22,399 nt of DNA from Acidimicrobiia bacterium UBA4744 (GTDB lineage: Bacteria; Actinomycetota; Acidimicrobiia; Spongiisociales; UBA4744). The notes beneath the pieces were generated by a model. That model made no database searches and was not told the DNA's origin. It saw nothing but the letters and a program-made list of their open reading frames with translations. The DNA lies in assembly GCA_002403855.1 (NCBI GenBank), contig DHIO01000035.1, positions 258 through 22,656 of the forward strand, written 5' to 3'. The translations under genes and the position numbers were made by a program. Positions 9,446 through 18,203 of the stretch are shown piece by piece; position 1 is the stretch's first letter, and the number at the start of each line of letters is the position of its first letter.

Positions 9446-10855
9446 TCACCGATCGGCCCGGAGAGCAGCGTGGGCGGCGTGATAGCCGGACATGCCATGA
9501 ACGCCCGGCCCCGGCGGAGTAGCCGAAGAACACAGGAAGAGCCCCTGCCCGGCCGAATATGGGTCGACCTTGAGCGCCGGGCGCAGCAGCATGCGAAGCC
9601 CGTCCGTGCGTCCTCCGGCTATGTCGCCGCCCACCAGATTTGGATTCCATTCCTCCAGGGCGGCCGGGCCCATCGCCTGCCGGCCGAGAATGAGATCTCC
9701 GAAACCGGGGGCGAACCGTTCAATCTGGCGTTCAATCGCATCGGTCATGTCGACGCTGAAATTTGCCGGGACATGGCAGTACGCCCACAGAACATGCCGG
9801 CCGGTTGGAGCCCGGCTCGGATCGACGACCGTCGGCTGGGAAGCGATCACGAAAGGGGTCCGGGTCGCCCGCCCCGTCCAAGCTGCCCGCTCAGCCGCGG
9901 CTATCTCTTCCGCAGTACCACCGATGTGCAAGGTTCCGGCTTTCCGGCATTCCGCAGATTCCCAGGGGACTGGTCCGGCCAGCGCGAAGTCCACCTTGAA
10001 GGAACCAGGACCGTGGCGGTAGTTCCGGTAGATCTTCCGGATCCGGTGGGGCATGCGGTCGGCGGCGATCACTGCCATTGCCCGCGGTCCGGTATCAAAC
10101 AGCACCTGCCTGGTGGCCGGGAGGTCGGCGAGTCTCTTCACCTCGCGATCAGTTTCGATCACACCCCCGGCTTCACGAAGTACCGATGCCAGCGCGTCGG
10201 CTATCGCTTGGGACCCACCGGCGGCGATTGGCCAACCATTCACGTGTGCCAGGGCGGCGAGCACCAGGGCCACGGCGGTGTTGCCGGTTTGCGTGAGGGG
10301 CATGGGAGCGTGGGCTGCCAGCCCGGCCAGTAGAGCTCGTGCCGGGTCGGTGTCCAGGGACCGGGATGCTATTGCCGCCGGCAGCATTCCCCGCAGTCCC
10401 AGGCGGGCCGTCGCGATCGGGTGCGAAGGAACGCGAAGTATCGGCCCCAGAACGGCGTCAACCAATAGCTCCCACCTTCCGGCGAGCTTTCCCACTACCT
10501 GTCGGTACCGAGGGCCGTCCTGTCCCAGTGATTCGGCGGTCGAGTCGATGGAAGAGTGCAGCAATACTGCCCGTCCTCCGTCGAGTGGATGGGCGAGAGG
10601 AATCTCGGGCTTGAGCCATCTCAGTCCGTGCTGTTCAAGACGCAGCGATTGAAAAAGGGGGGAAGCGGCGCCTAGCGGATGAACGGCTGCGCCCACGTCG
10701 TGCCGGAACCCGGGCAAGGTCAGCGGCCTGGTCGAGGCTGCCCCACCGACCGCGGCCGACCGCTCAAACACAACCACCGACCGCCCCGCTTGTTGCAGCA
10801 CGACGGCGGCCGCCAGGCCGTTGGGCCCGGCACCTATCACGGATACGTCGAACAT
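9446..10855 (-). CDS. PYROXD2/CrtI-like FAD-dependent oxidoreductase (short form)
   Basis: This is a 469-residue flavoprotein of the phytoene-desaturase-like, PYROXD2-related amine oxidase superfamily. The N-terminus has the dinucleotide-binding fold (VIGAGPNGLAAAVVLQQAG, Gly8-x-Gly10-x-x-Gly13), then an acidic residue at the end of the second strand (VVVFERS) and VGGAAST, all FAD contacts. The C-terminus has the second FAD motif (GLFLCSSATPPGPGVHGMSG). The substrate cannot be predicted; members of this group are often mis-annotated as carotenoid enzymes. No carotenoid genes lie nearby, so a carotenoid role is unsupported. It is shorter than the plus-strand relative at 11696 and is only a distant paralogue. 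The ATG at 10855 places the nucleotide-binding motif at the very N-terminus, which fits the family. Confidence 0.88.
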   Translation of the reverse strand: MFDVSVIGAGPNGLAAAVVLQQAGRSVVVFERSAAVGGAASTRPLTLPGFRHDVGAAVHPLGAASPLFQSLRLEQHGLRWLKPEIPLAHPLDGGRAVLLHSSIDSTAESLGQDGPRYRQVVGKLAGRWELLVDAVLGPILRVPSHPIATARLGLRGMLPAAIASRSLDTDPARALLAGLAAHAPMPLTQTGNTAVALVLAALAHVNGWPIAAGGSQAIADALASVLREAGGVIETDREVKRLADLPATRQVLFDTGPRAMAVIAADRMPHRIRKIYRNYRHGPGSFKVDFALAGPVPWESAECRKAGTLHIGGTAEEIAAAERAAWTGRATRTPFVIASQPTVVDPSRAPTGRHVLWAYCHVPANFSVDMTDAIERQIERFAPGFGDLILGRQAMGPAALEEWNPNLVGGDIAGGRTDGLRMLLRPALKVDPYSAGQGLFLCSSATPPGPGVHGMSGYHAAHAALRADR

Positions 10856-11096
10856 TGGTCCATTCTGGCGCGAACGCCGCAGCGACGGGATGCCGAGGAT
10901 GGCCGGGCCGAAGAGCCGCGGGATTTCTGTCAGTCAGCTGTCGGGCCGCCTGGCCGTCGGGTGTTCGGCTGCCGATCGAGCACTTCCGTCTGGCGCCGTG
11001 TCATCTCTCTCCCGTGGGGTCCAGATTCTCGGCGGCGGTGACGTGGATGTGTTCTGCGTTTCTCTCTTCGAGCCGTTCGGTCGACCCTTCCCTCTC

Positions 11097-11118
11097 TGTG
11101 GTGCTTCGCAGCACCATA
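11097..11118. other. Hairpin in the 840-base intergenic stretch
   Basis: TGGTGCT (11099-11105) pairs perfectly with AGCACCA (11110-11116) around a TCGC tetraloop. One G-T and one further A-T pair extend the stem to 11097-11118. No T-tract follows on either strand, so it is not a standard terminator. Function is unknown. Confidence 0.5.
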
Positions 11119-11231
11119 AGGTCATATCGGTGACTCTGAAAATCCGAGCCGAAGTCGGCCGAGCTTGACCCGAACGCCCTCGATGAGATGGTCGTCGGGA
11201 TCCCTCATGGCGCAGCCGGTACTCGGCGTCG

Positions 11232-11249
11232 CACTCCGTCCGGGGAGTG
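11232..11249. other. Hairpin in the 840-base intergenic stretch
   Basis: CACTCC (11232-11237) and GGAGTG (11244-11249) form a six-base-pair stem around the loop GTCCGG. There is no T-tract. It is one of four such repeats within 260 bases. Function is unknown. Confidence 0.4.
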
Positions 11250-11335
11250 AGGAACCCGGCACCCTTGCTGCTCGATTCCTCTTAGACCGAGGTGATCGGT
11301 TAGGAGTTTGTCGGCGTAGGCAGCAGCACACGCCT

Positions 11336-11348
11336 CCTGACCGTCAGG
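11336..11348. other. 13-base palindrome CCTGACCGTCAGG
   Basis: CCTGAC and GTCAGG are perfectly symmetrical about a single central C. The lack of a loop makes it more like a protein-binding palindrome than an RNA hairpin. It lies about 350 bases upstream of the second FAD oxidoreductase gene. A binding role is speculative. Confidence 0.35.
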
Positions 11349-11695
11349 GTGATCCAGGTACCGGTTGGGTCCCTCCACCGATCCTTTCGCCCGGCCTTCC
11401 GACTACGGCGAAACCAGACGGTGGAGTGGGCAACTGAGGCGCGGTGCTCGTGCCCTAGTCTGATGTCCAGGAAATGGTACCTGCGGCTTGAAGGCGGTTA
11501 TGGACAGAAACGCGATGATGCCGGTGCCTCCTCGGGGGTTGAGCCTCAGGCGCGTCGGCGGCGAAACCCGGAGGTCGCGCCGTTGTCGTCGGCGGGGCGC
11601 TCCGGGTAGCCGTCTTGGGAGGTCTTCGCTACCACCCAGTCACGCCCGATGGGTGCCCACCTCTGCACCCCAGGTCCAGCGCGTAGGTCGGCACA

Positions 11696-13285
11696 TTGAG
11701 TGAACCCTACGACGCCATTGTGGTTGGTGGAGGTCACAACGGCCTCACTGCTGCCGGCTATCTCGGCAAGGCCGGAATCGGGGCCCTGGTCCTCGAACGG
11801 CGATCGATCGTCGGCGGCGCTGCGGTGACCGAGGAGATCCATCCCGGCTTTCGAGCCTCCACTGTCTCGTACGTGGTCAGCCTCCTCCAGACCAAGGTCA
11901 TTCGAGATCTGGAACTGAAACGCCACGGCTTTGAGATGTTGCCTTTGGACGGAGAGCTGGCAGTCTGCGGAGATGACTACCTCTTCTTGACCGGCGACGA
12001 CAATCACGACCGCAGAGAGGTCGAACGCTTCTCCCACACCGATTTCGGCGCCATGAAACAGTTCGACTCAATGGTTCAGGAAGTCGGCGCAGTCCTGCGG
12101 AATCAGATGCTGCACGATCCCCCCAAACTCGACGCCGGTGTGCGTGACATGACGGCTCTCGCCCGCCTCGGTCTGGATGTCCGCAGGCTCTCGCCGGACC
12201 GGCGCCATCGCCTGGCGCAGATGCTGACCGGCAGCGCCCGCAGCATCATCGAGCGTTGGTTCGAGAGCGCCATGATGAGGAGCATGTACGCCTCGGCCTG
12301 TTTCTCTGGGAACTTCGCAAGTCTCGATCAGGCCGGCTCTGCGATCCCGTTCTTCCATTCGGCGATCGGGGAACTGGACGGAGAGTTAGGTGCTTGGCGT
12401 CTGGTGAAGGGAGGCATGGGAGGTCTCACCCAGGCCATGGCATCGTTTGCTCGATCGGTGGGCGTCGAGATTCGGACGGAAGCGCCGGTTGAAAGAATCC
12501 GCGTCGAGAACGGCCGGGCGGTCGGCGTCCGGTTGGAGAGCGGCGAGGTAGTGAGCAGCCGTTGCGTCCTCGCAAACACGGATCCCAAGCGCACCTTCCT
12601 GAAGCTGGTCGATCGGGGTGACCTGGACGAGGAGTTCGCCCGAGACATCGAGCAGCTTCGTATGGGCCATGGCTCGATGAAGGTCAACCTTGCGCTGAAA
12701 GCCCTGCCCGACATCCGGTTCCCTGAGCTGCGCAATGGAAACCGGTGGAGTCGGGGGGACGTTGCGATCTTCCCGGACATCGAAGGCATGGAAGCCAACT
12801 ACGCAGCAGCGGCGGCGGGCCGGATACCGGAGGAGCCACGTCTCGAGATCACGACGCCCTCGGTCATCGACGACAGCCTGGCGCCTCGAGGTCAGCATGT
12901 GATGATCATCCTTGCCAAGAATTACCCGTACGAGTTGGCCGATGGCTCGCACTGGGACGACATCAAGGAGGACGTTGCCGACGGGATCGTTTCGTACATA
13001 ACCCGAGTGATGCCGGACCTCGCCGACGTGATCGTCGGGCGCCAGACGTTGAGCCCGCTCGACCTCGAAACGGTCTACGGACTCACCGAGAACGACATCT
13101 TCCACGGTCGCCACGATCTGGATCAGCTCTTCAGCCTCCGTCCCCATCCGCGGGCGGCTCAGTATCGAACACCTATTGAGAACCTGTATCTGTGCGGCTC
13201 AGGTGCCCATCCGGGCGGAGGAATCACGGGTGCGCCCGGGCACAATGCAGCCAGACGCGTGCTCTCCGATCTGAGAGGGCGATGA
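11696..13285 (+). CDS. PYROXD2-like FAD-dependent oxidoreductase (long form)
   Basis: This is a 529-residue flavoprotein closely following the PYROXD2 / phytoene-desaturase-like family, whose members are usually about 520-530 residues. FAD-binding motifs are AIVVGGGHNGLTAAGYLGKA (Gly11-x-Gly13-x-x-Gly16), LVLERRSIVGGAAVTEE, and at the C-terminus NLYLCGSGAHPGGGITGAPG. The start is read as TTG at 11696, which gives SEPYDAIVVGGG; no ATG precedes the nucleotide-binding motif in frame, and the ribosome binding site is weak. The enzyme is presumably soluble and acts on an unknown amine or unsaturated substrate; family membership alone does not decide. It converges on the amine-methyltransferase operon, ending about 97 bases from the last gene of that operon. 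Co-regulation with it is not shown. Confidence 0.9.
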   Translation: MSEPYDAIVVGGGHNGLTAAGYLGKAGIGALVLERRSIVGGAAVTEEIHPGFRASTVSYVVSLLQTKVIRDLELKRHGFEMLPLDGELAVCGDDYLFLTGDDNHDRREVERFSHTDFGAMKQFDSMVQEVGAVLRNQMLHDPPKLDAGVRDMTALARLGLDVRRLSPDRRHRLAQMLTGSARSIIERWFESAMMRSMYASACFSGNFASLDQAGSAIPFFHSAIGELDGELGAWRLVKGGMGGLTQAMASFARSVGVEIRTEAPVERIRVENGRAVGVRLESGEVVSSRCVLANTDPKRTFLKLVDRGDLDEEFARDIEQLRMGHGSMKVNLALKALPDIRFPELRNGNRWSRGDVAIFPDIEGMEANYAAAAAGRIPEEPRLEITTPSVIDDSLAPRGQHVMIILAKNYPYELADGSHWDDIKEDVADGIVSYITRVMPDLADVIVGRQTLSPLDLETVYGLTENDIFHGRHDLDQLFSLRPHPRAAQYRTPIENLYLCGSGAHPGGGITGAPGHNAARRVLSDLRGR

Positions 13286-13321
13286 AGAGAGGCTCGAACC
13301 CAGACCTTCAGGTTGGGACAA

Positions 13322-13340
13322 CTCCGGTTCTGCCCCGGAG
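13322..13340. terminator. Possible bidirectional terminator hairpin between convergent genes
   Basis: CTCCGG and CCGGAG pair around a seven-base loop, TTCTGCC. An outer AGGCTC / GAGCCT pair near 13300 and 13339-13344 could extend the structure. It lies in the 96-base gap between the convergent FAD oxidoreductase and dehydrogenase genes. There is no T-tract, so support is mostly positional. Confidence 0.4.
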
Positions 13341-13381
13341 AGCCTCGGCATCGGGAATACAGACGCCTCCTGGCGAGAGTC

Positions 13382-15850
13382 TCAAGAACGCACTCGCTCG
13401 CCCTTGGGGTCGTACATCGGTCGCAACGACGCCCGAGCCGGGTAGCGCACGCTCGACACCTCGATCTCATACGCCCCGCTTCTGACGTATTCGCCGGTGA
13501 CCCCCGCTTCGTTCCTGACCATGCCCAACCCGACCGCCCCGCCGAGCGTGTAACCGTAGCCGCCGGACCGCAGCTCGCCCACCCACTCGCCATCTCGGTA
13601 GATCGGCTCGCTGCCGTACAGCAACGGATCCGGGTCCTCGAGGAGGAACTGCACCAAGCGGTGCTGGAGAACGCCCTCTTCTTTTTGTCGCAGCAGGGCG
13701 TCTCTGCCGATGAATCCGCCGGGCTTGTCGAAATCCACCGCAAAGCCCAGGCCGGCCTCCAGGGGCGTGTCGGTGTTATCGACGTCATAGCCGTAGTCTC
13801 GGTAGGCTTTTTCGATTCGCAGGGTGTTCAAGACCTGGAAGCCGGCCGGTTTCAAAGCCACCTCGGTGCCCGCCTCCATCAACATGTCGAAGACATGCAA
13901 CGTGAACTCCGTGGGCACGTACAGCTCCCACCCCAACTCACCCACATAAGTGACGCGCAGCGCTTTGACCAGAGCGTATCCCATGTCGATCTCCTGCATG
14001 GTGAGGTAGGGGAAAGCCTGATTGGACATGTCGGCGCTGGTGAGCCCGCTCATGAGTTGGCGGGATTTTGGACCGTGGATGTTGATGATGTTGTAGCCCG
14101 ACGACACATCCGTGACGAAGACGTGCGCGTCGCTCGGGATATGACGCGCCAGCCAGTTCTCGATGTGAGTCTGAATAGAGTCGACCAGGACCAGGAGATA
14201 GCAGTCCTCCGCCAGGCGAGTCACCGTCATGTCGGCTTCAATAGTGCCGCGCTCGTTCAACCACTGGGTGTAGACGATGCGGCCCACCGGCACAGCCACG
14301 TTGGCGGCGCAGATGCGGTTGAGGACTTCTTCCGCGTCGCGACCCTGTACCAGGTACTTGCCCATGTGGGTCAAGTCCATCAGGATGACGTCTTCCCGCG
14401 CTGCCTTGTGCTCGGCTGCGGCGAATTCGAACCAGTTCTGCCGTCCCCACGAGAACTCGACCTTCGGTTCCACCCCTTCCGGCGCGAACCAGTCCGGGTA
14501 CTCCCATCCGACTGATGAGCCGAAGTAGGCCCCCAGCGCAGCCAGGCGGTCGTGCATGGCGGAGCGGCGAGCGTTGCGGGCTGTTTCAGGCTGCAAGTTG
14601 GGCCAGCTTGTGTACTGCCAGCCGAGCAGTTCCACCGTCCGGTCGTGCAGGTAGCGGGGGTTGTTCTCGAAGGGCGCCATGCGGGCAATGTCGATGCCGC
14701 TGACGTCGACCGACGGGTAGCCGTCGACGATCCACTGCGCGATGATCTGCCCGGCGCCGCCGCCGAACAGAATTCCCAGCGAATTGAACCCGGCAGCCAC
14801 GTAGAAGTTCCTCAACTCGGGCGCTTCGCCCATCAAAGGCCCCATGTCGGGCGTGAAGCTCTCCGGGCCGCAGAAGAACTTCTTGACTCCGATTCCCTGG
14901 ACTATCGGGATGCGCTTGATTGCCCGTTCCAGGTGGGGGGTCATGCGCTCCCAGTCGGGCTGGATCTCGCCGAAGCTGAAGGTTTCCGGGATGCCGTCCA
15001 TTCCCCACGGTTTGGCAACCGGCTCGAACAGGCCGAGCATCAGCCCGTCCATTTCGTCCCGGTAGTAGGCAAACAGGTCCGGGTCCTCGACGATGGGCAT
15101 GTCGCGCCCCAGGCCGTCGATGGGTTCGGTGATCAGGTAGTAGTGCTCGGCGGCGTGCAGCGGCACATTGACACCGGCCATTTTCCCCAGTTCTCGCGCC
15201 CACATACCGGTGCAGTTGACCACGTAGTCGGCCTCGATCTCGCCTTGGTCCGTGACTACGCCGGTCACCCGTCCCGCTACTTGCTTGATGCCGGTGACCT
15301 TGGTGTCTTGGAAAATGCGGGCTCCGCGCATCCGAGCCCCTTTCGCGAGGGCCATGGTTGTGTCGACGGGGTTCACACGGCCGTCATTGGGGGTGTAGAA
15401 GCCGGCAACGATGTCGTCGGTATTGAACAGCGGCCACATCTCCTTGACCTCTGCGGCCGAGATCTCCTCGGTAGGGACGTCGTACTTGCGGCAATAGTCG
15501 GCTCTGCGACGCAGGCCGTCCAGCCGCTCTCGGTTGGCGGCAATCTGGAGATAGCCCACGGCCTTGAACCCCGTTTCCTGCCCGGTCTCCTGGCTCAACC
15601 CCTCGTACAAGTCGCGGGTGTATTTGGCCATGTGGATCTCGGTCTCGTCGGTGAACCCGCTGACGATCAGGCCGGCCGCGTGCCAGGTGGTCCCTGCCGT
15701 CAATTGCGTGCGCTCGAGCAGCACGACGTCGCGCCAGCCCAGCTTGGTCAGGTGGTAGGCCACGCTGCAACCGATCACACCGCCGCCGATGATGACGACT
15801 TGCGACCGGGTCGGGAAGGGCTTCTTCTTGCTTGTTGGTCTTCCGGTCAT
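13382..15850 (-). CDS. Dimethylglycine/sarcosine dehydrogenase-like flavoprotein with GcvT folate domain
   Basis: This 822-residue protein has the two-part layout of dimethylglycine dehydrogenase, sarcosine dehydrogenase and related enzymes. Residues 16-375 form the DAO-type FAD domain (VVIIGGGVIGCSVAYHL; Gly22-x-Gly24-x-x-Gly27). The motif GTTWHAAGL holds His57, the position that carries covalent FAD in family members. Residues from about 430 to the end form the GcvT-type tetrahydrofolate-binding domain (NWFEFAAAEHKAAREDV, RIEKAYRDYGYDVDNTDTPL) and its C-terminal barrel. Known relatives remove N-methyl groups oxidatively and pass the one-carbon unit to tetrahydrofolate. The exact methylamine substrate cannot be read from sequence. 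The ATG at 15850 is chosen because AGAGGTGA lies four bases upstream (15855-15862); an upstream TTG would add 12 residues. It is the last gene of the methyltransferase operon, 69 bases after an MttB homologue. Confidence 0.92.
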   Translation of the reverse strand: MTGRPTSKKKPFPTRSQVVIIGGGVIGCSVAYHLTKLGWRDVVLLERTQLTAGTTWHAAGLIVSGFTDETEIHMAKYTRDLYEGLSQETGQETGFKAVGYLQIAANRERLDGLRRRADYCRKYDVPTEEISAAEVKEMWPLFNTDDIVAGFYTPNDGRVNPVDTTMALAKGARMRGARIFQDTKVTGIKQVAGRVTGVVTDQGEIEADYVVNCTGMWARELGKMAGVNVPLHAAEHYYLITEPIDGLGRDMPIVEDPDLFAYYRDEMDGLMLGLFEPVAKPWGMDGIPETFSFGEIQPDWERMTPHLERAIKRIPIVQGIGVKKFFCGPESFTPDMGPLMGEAPELRNFYVAAGFNSLGILFGGGAGQIIAQWIVDGYPSVDVSGIDIARMAPFENNPRYLHDRTVELLGWQYTSWPNLQPETARNARRSAMHDRLAALGAYFGSSVGWEYPDWFAPEGVEPKVEFSWGRQNWFEFAAAEHKAAREDVILMDLTHMGKYLVQGRDAEEVLNRICAANVAVPVGRIVYTQWLNERGTIEADMTVTRLAEDCYLLVLVDSIQTHIENWLARHIPSDAHVFVTDVSSGYNIINIHGPKSRQLMSGLTSADMSNQAFPYLTMQEIDMGYALVKALRVTYVGELGWELYVPTEFTLHVFDMLMEAGTEVALKPAGFQVLNTLRIEKAYRDYGYDVDNTDTPLEAGLGFAVDFDKPGGFIGRDALLRQKEEGVLQHRLVQFLLEDPDPLLYGSEPIYRDGEWVGELRSGGYGYTLGGAVGLGMVRNEAGVTGEYVRSGAYEIEVSSVRYPARASLRPMYDPKGERVRS

Positions 15851-15919
15851 TGCTTCACCTCTAGTTGTGTGACCGCCGGCCGGCAATTCCCGCTTCGAGA
15901 CTCGGCGCTGTGCATACTT

Positions 15920-17368
15920 CTACCCCATCCCTTCCGACTCACGGTCCGCTGCGGCCAGGATCCGGTCCAGTTCGGCCAGGACCTCATCGGGCAAGGGCCG
16001 GGGACGGTGTGTTTCGTGGAGCCGCTTGAACTCTTCCAGAGCTGCCTCTTGTGGGTCGCGAGGGAGGCCGTCGGCGCCTTCGGCCGGGGGCAGTCTGAAA
16101 TCGCGTATGTGCTTGCGAGTGTGCTTCTGCGAGAGGAAGTGTCCGCGCGGCCCTACTTCGGCAATCACGTCCAGCGCCATGTCCGCCTCATCAAACTCGA
16201 AGCCCTCCAGTAGTTCGTAGGCAAAGCAGCACGCCTCGTGCTGGAGGATGATGAGCTCTGGGTAGAGGATCATCGAACCTCCCGTCAGTCCGAGATCGCC
16301 GCAGATCTCGCCTCCATAGAGAGGGATCGTCAACGCTCCTATTCCGGAGTCCAGGCCGGCGCTCCAGCCCACTTCCGGCGAGCCGACGCTCAGGCTTCCG
16401 CCGCCCAGGCTGGGAACTCCCCAGGCGTGGGCCATCTGCACTGAGATCCACCCGGTGGGTATCGGCACATCGGCCACGTAGCCGCCCGTCCGCGGGTGCA
16501 TCAGCGAGACCAGGTTCGAGTGGATCACGGGCGCGCCGGGGAAGGCCAGCTGCACCAGCACCATACCGCTGACCACCTCGGCATCGCCCATCACCAGAGC
16601 CCCAAGGGGCGTGGCGGGCGCGGTGGACCCCATGGTCGGCATCGCCATGAAGCTCATGGGGATGCCCGCCTCGGCGTACATCAGAGCGTTGTCGATGCTG
16701 TCGCCGTCCTGGGACATCGGGGCGATGGTGCAAAAGTTCGCACAAACCGGTGGGCGTTTGCGCAGTGCGCCGGCGCCTCCGGCGACGGCGGTCGCCATCT
16801 CCACAACGTAGGGGGCCAACCGGGGGGGAACGGTCATTCCGCCCCGCACATGTTTGAGGGTGTTGGTCAGCCCGGCATGACATTGGTGCAGCGGAGCGGT
16901 GGCGCCGTAGTCCTGGGCGCCCACCGGCGGCCAGAAGAAACTGACCATGGGCAGCGCGTCACACACCCGCGCCATCATCGCCACGTCTTCTTTGCACGAA
17001 GCCCGAATCCGCCGAGTCTCCAAGTCGACCACATGGACTCCCGTTCCGTCGGTGGCCACGTAGGAATGACACCCGTCCAGCAGCAGGTCGAAACGCTCTT
17101 CCCGTCCGCCCAACACGAAGGAGCGAGGTGCGGTGGACATTGCGTCCCGGACCAGATCGGGCGGGATGCGGACGATCTCCTCTTCCCAGTCCACCCGCGC
17201 GCCGTGTTCCGCGAAGAGCTCCAGCGCCCGGCGGGATGGGAAACGGACTCCAACCTCGTCCAGCAGGCGCAGCGTGCCGCCCTGGAGGGTGTCGAGTTGT
17301 GTCTGCGTCAGCAGTTCGCGCCTCGAAGATGTGCCAAATGGCACGATGTCCGGTGTCTCTGAGAACAT
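15920..17368 (-). CDS. MttB-family (non-pyrrolysine) corrinoid methyltransferase C
   Basis: This 482-residue protein belongs to the MttB superfamily, TIM-barrel enzymes that move a methyl group from a methylated amine to a corrinoid protein. Family blocks visible are FCTIAPMSQDGDSIDNAL (about 212-229), MAMPTMGSTAPATPLGALVM (241-260), AEVVSGMVLVQLAFPGAPVI (263-282) and AEVGPRGHFLSQKHTRKHIR (403-422). No internal amber codon occurs, so it lacks pyrrolysine and resembles the branch containing MtgB (glycine betaine). At the region that holds pyrrolysine in MttB it reads GGGSLSVGSPEVGWSAGLDS, without the usual SD(S/A)K..D.QAG pattern. It is collinear with methyltransferase A, and both share TDGTG and RAS-K-(E/D)DVA motifs. 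The start at 17368 (second of two ATGs) has GAAGG upstream. It ends with TAG, and the next gene lies in the same frame. Confidence 0.92.
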   Translation of the reverse strand: MFSETPDIVPFGTSSRRELLTQTQLDTLQGGTLRLLDEVGVRFPSRRALELFAEHGARVDWEEEIVRIPPDLVRDAMSTAPRSFVLGGREERFDLLLDGCHSYVATDGTGVHVVDLETRRIRASCKEDVAMMARVCDALPMVSFFWPPVGAQDYGATAPLHQCHAGLTNTLKHVRGGMTVPPRLAPYVVEMATAVAGGAGALRKRPPVCANFCTIAPMSQDGDSIDNALMYAEAGIPMSFMAMPTMGSTAPATPLGALVMGDAEVVSGMVLVQLAFPGAPVIHSNLVSLMHPRTGGYVADVPIPTGWISVQMAHAWGVPSLGGGSLSVGSPEVGWSAGLDSGIGALTIPLYGGEICGDLGLTGGSMILYPELIILQHEACCFAYELLEGFEFDEADMALDVIAEVGPRGHFLSQKHTRKHIRDFRLPPAEGADGLPRDPQEAALEEFKRLHETHRPRPLPDEVLAELDRILAAADRESEGMG

Positions 17369-17450
17369 CATCCCCCTTCGGCCGCCGGGTTCTCTCTGCC
17401 TGGCAATGACCGGCAAACGCGGCGTTTGCGTCGAATCGGGCCGGGAGTGG

Positions 17451-18080
17451 TCACGTTTCCGTCACGAGTCGCTTGATCAGCCTCACGGCCCCGGGCGCAT
17501 CGGACCCGTAGCCGTCGGCGCCGATCTCATCGGCATACTCCTGATTGACCGGCGCGCCGCCGACGATGATCTTGACGTCGATCTCTGCGTCCTCGAAGAG
17601 CTCGATGCATCGGCGCATGGCAGGCATCGAAGTTGTCAGCAGCGCCGAAAGCCCGACCACCTGAGGTCGGTGCTCTCGGGCGGCTTCCAGGAACCGCTCG
17701 GGAGCGACGTCCACCCCCAGATCCACAACGGCAAATCCGGCGCCTTCGACCATCATCGAAACGAGGTTCTTGCCGATGTCGTGCAGGTCGCCCTGGACGG
17801 TGCCGATCACCACAGTGCCCCGATTGGTGATTTCCGAGCCCACCAGCTTCGGGCGCAGGACCTCCAGACCCGTCTTCATAGTCTCGGCGGCCACGAGCAA
17901 CTCGGGAACGAAGAGGAGACCGTCGCCGAACTGCCGGCCAACCACATCCATGGCCCCGATCAGTCCATCGTTGAGGATGACGGAGATCTCCGTCCCGGCG
18001 TCGATCTCCGCCTGCACCAGAGGGGCGATGTCGCTGCGTTTGCGTTCCAGGATGGACTGAAAGATGGCGTCTACCGACAT
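17451..18080 (-). CDS. Corrinoid (B12-binding) methyltransferase protein 2
   Basis: This 209-residue protein is a small cobalamin-binding carrier of the MtbC/MtgC/MttC type. An N-terminal helical cap domain spans about residues 1-85. The Rossmann-like B12 domain follows, with GTVQGDLHDIGKNLV containing the Asp98-x-His100-x-x-Gly103 signature; His100 is the lower axial cobalt ligand. The later motifs GLSALLTTSMPAMRR and VGGAPVNQEYADEIGADGYG complete the fold. Such proteins accept a methyl group as methyl-Co(III) from an MttB-family partner and give it to a second methyltransferase. A strong AGGAGGTG ribosome site precedes the ATG at 18080. It lies directly upstream of methyltransferase C (82-base gap), so that is the likely partner. 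Confidence 0.95.
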   Translation of the reverse strand: MSVDAIFQSILERKRSDIAPLVQAEIDAGTEISVILNDGLIGAMDVVGRQFGDGLLFVPELLVAAETMKTGLEVLRPKLVGSEITNRGTVVIGTVQGDLHDIGKNLVSMMVEGAGFAVVDLGVDVAPERFLEAAREHRPQVVGLSALLTTSMPAMRRCIELFEDAEIDVKIIVGGAPVNQEYADEIGADGYGSDAPGAVRLIKRLVTET

Positions 18081-18203
18081 GGGGCACCTCCTGGAACTCT
18101 GCGCCGTGCGGGCTTCCTGCGAGAAATCACCTGTTCGCCAGGCCTTTCTTCCCCATCATGGTGACGCAGTGGCATCTCCACTTCCCGTCGGCCACTGTGT
18201 TCT

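Larger units (their letters stand above)
10856..11695. other. 840-base stretch without a convincing gene, containing several small hairpins
   Basis: This gap separates two divergent FAD oxidoreductase genes. Open frames here translate to low-complexity, Arg/Pro/Ser-rich products with no family resemblance on either strand, so none is called. Four short inverted repeats are visible: 11097-11118, 11232-11249, 11286-11300 and 11336-11348. A longer-range pair, TGTCCA (11464-11469) with TGGACA (11501-11506), lies nearer the downstream gene. By eye there is no tRNA cloverleaf and no cobalamin-riboswitch B12 box. It must hold the promoters of both genes; the rest may be a decayed gene or an unrecognised structured RNA. 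Confidence 0.55.

Noticed and set aside
10856..11695. Cobalamin riboswitch or tRNA in the gap, considered because of the B12-dependent operon
   Set aside because: No B12-box-like sequence or cloverleaf could be found by eye here or upstream of the operon at 21867-22149. A covariance-model search would settle it.
14552..16213. Long plus-strand open frame of 553 codons, with another at 13313-14515
   Set aside because: Both lie antisense to the dehydrogenase and MttB-like gene C, which show clear family motifs. The plus-strand products have no family resemblance and are typical of open antisense frames in GC-rich DNA.
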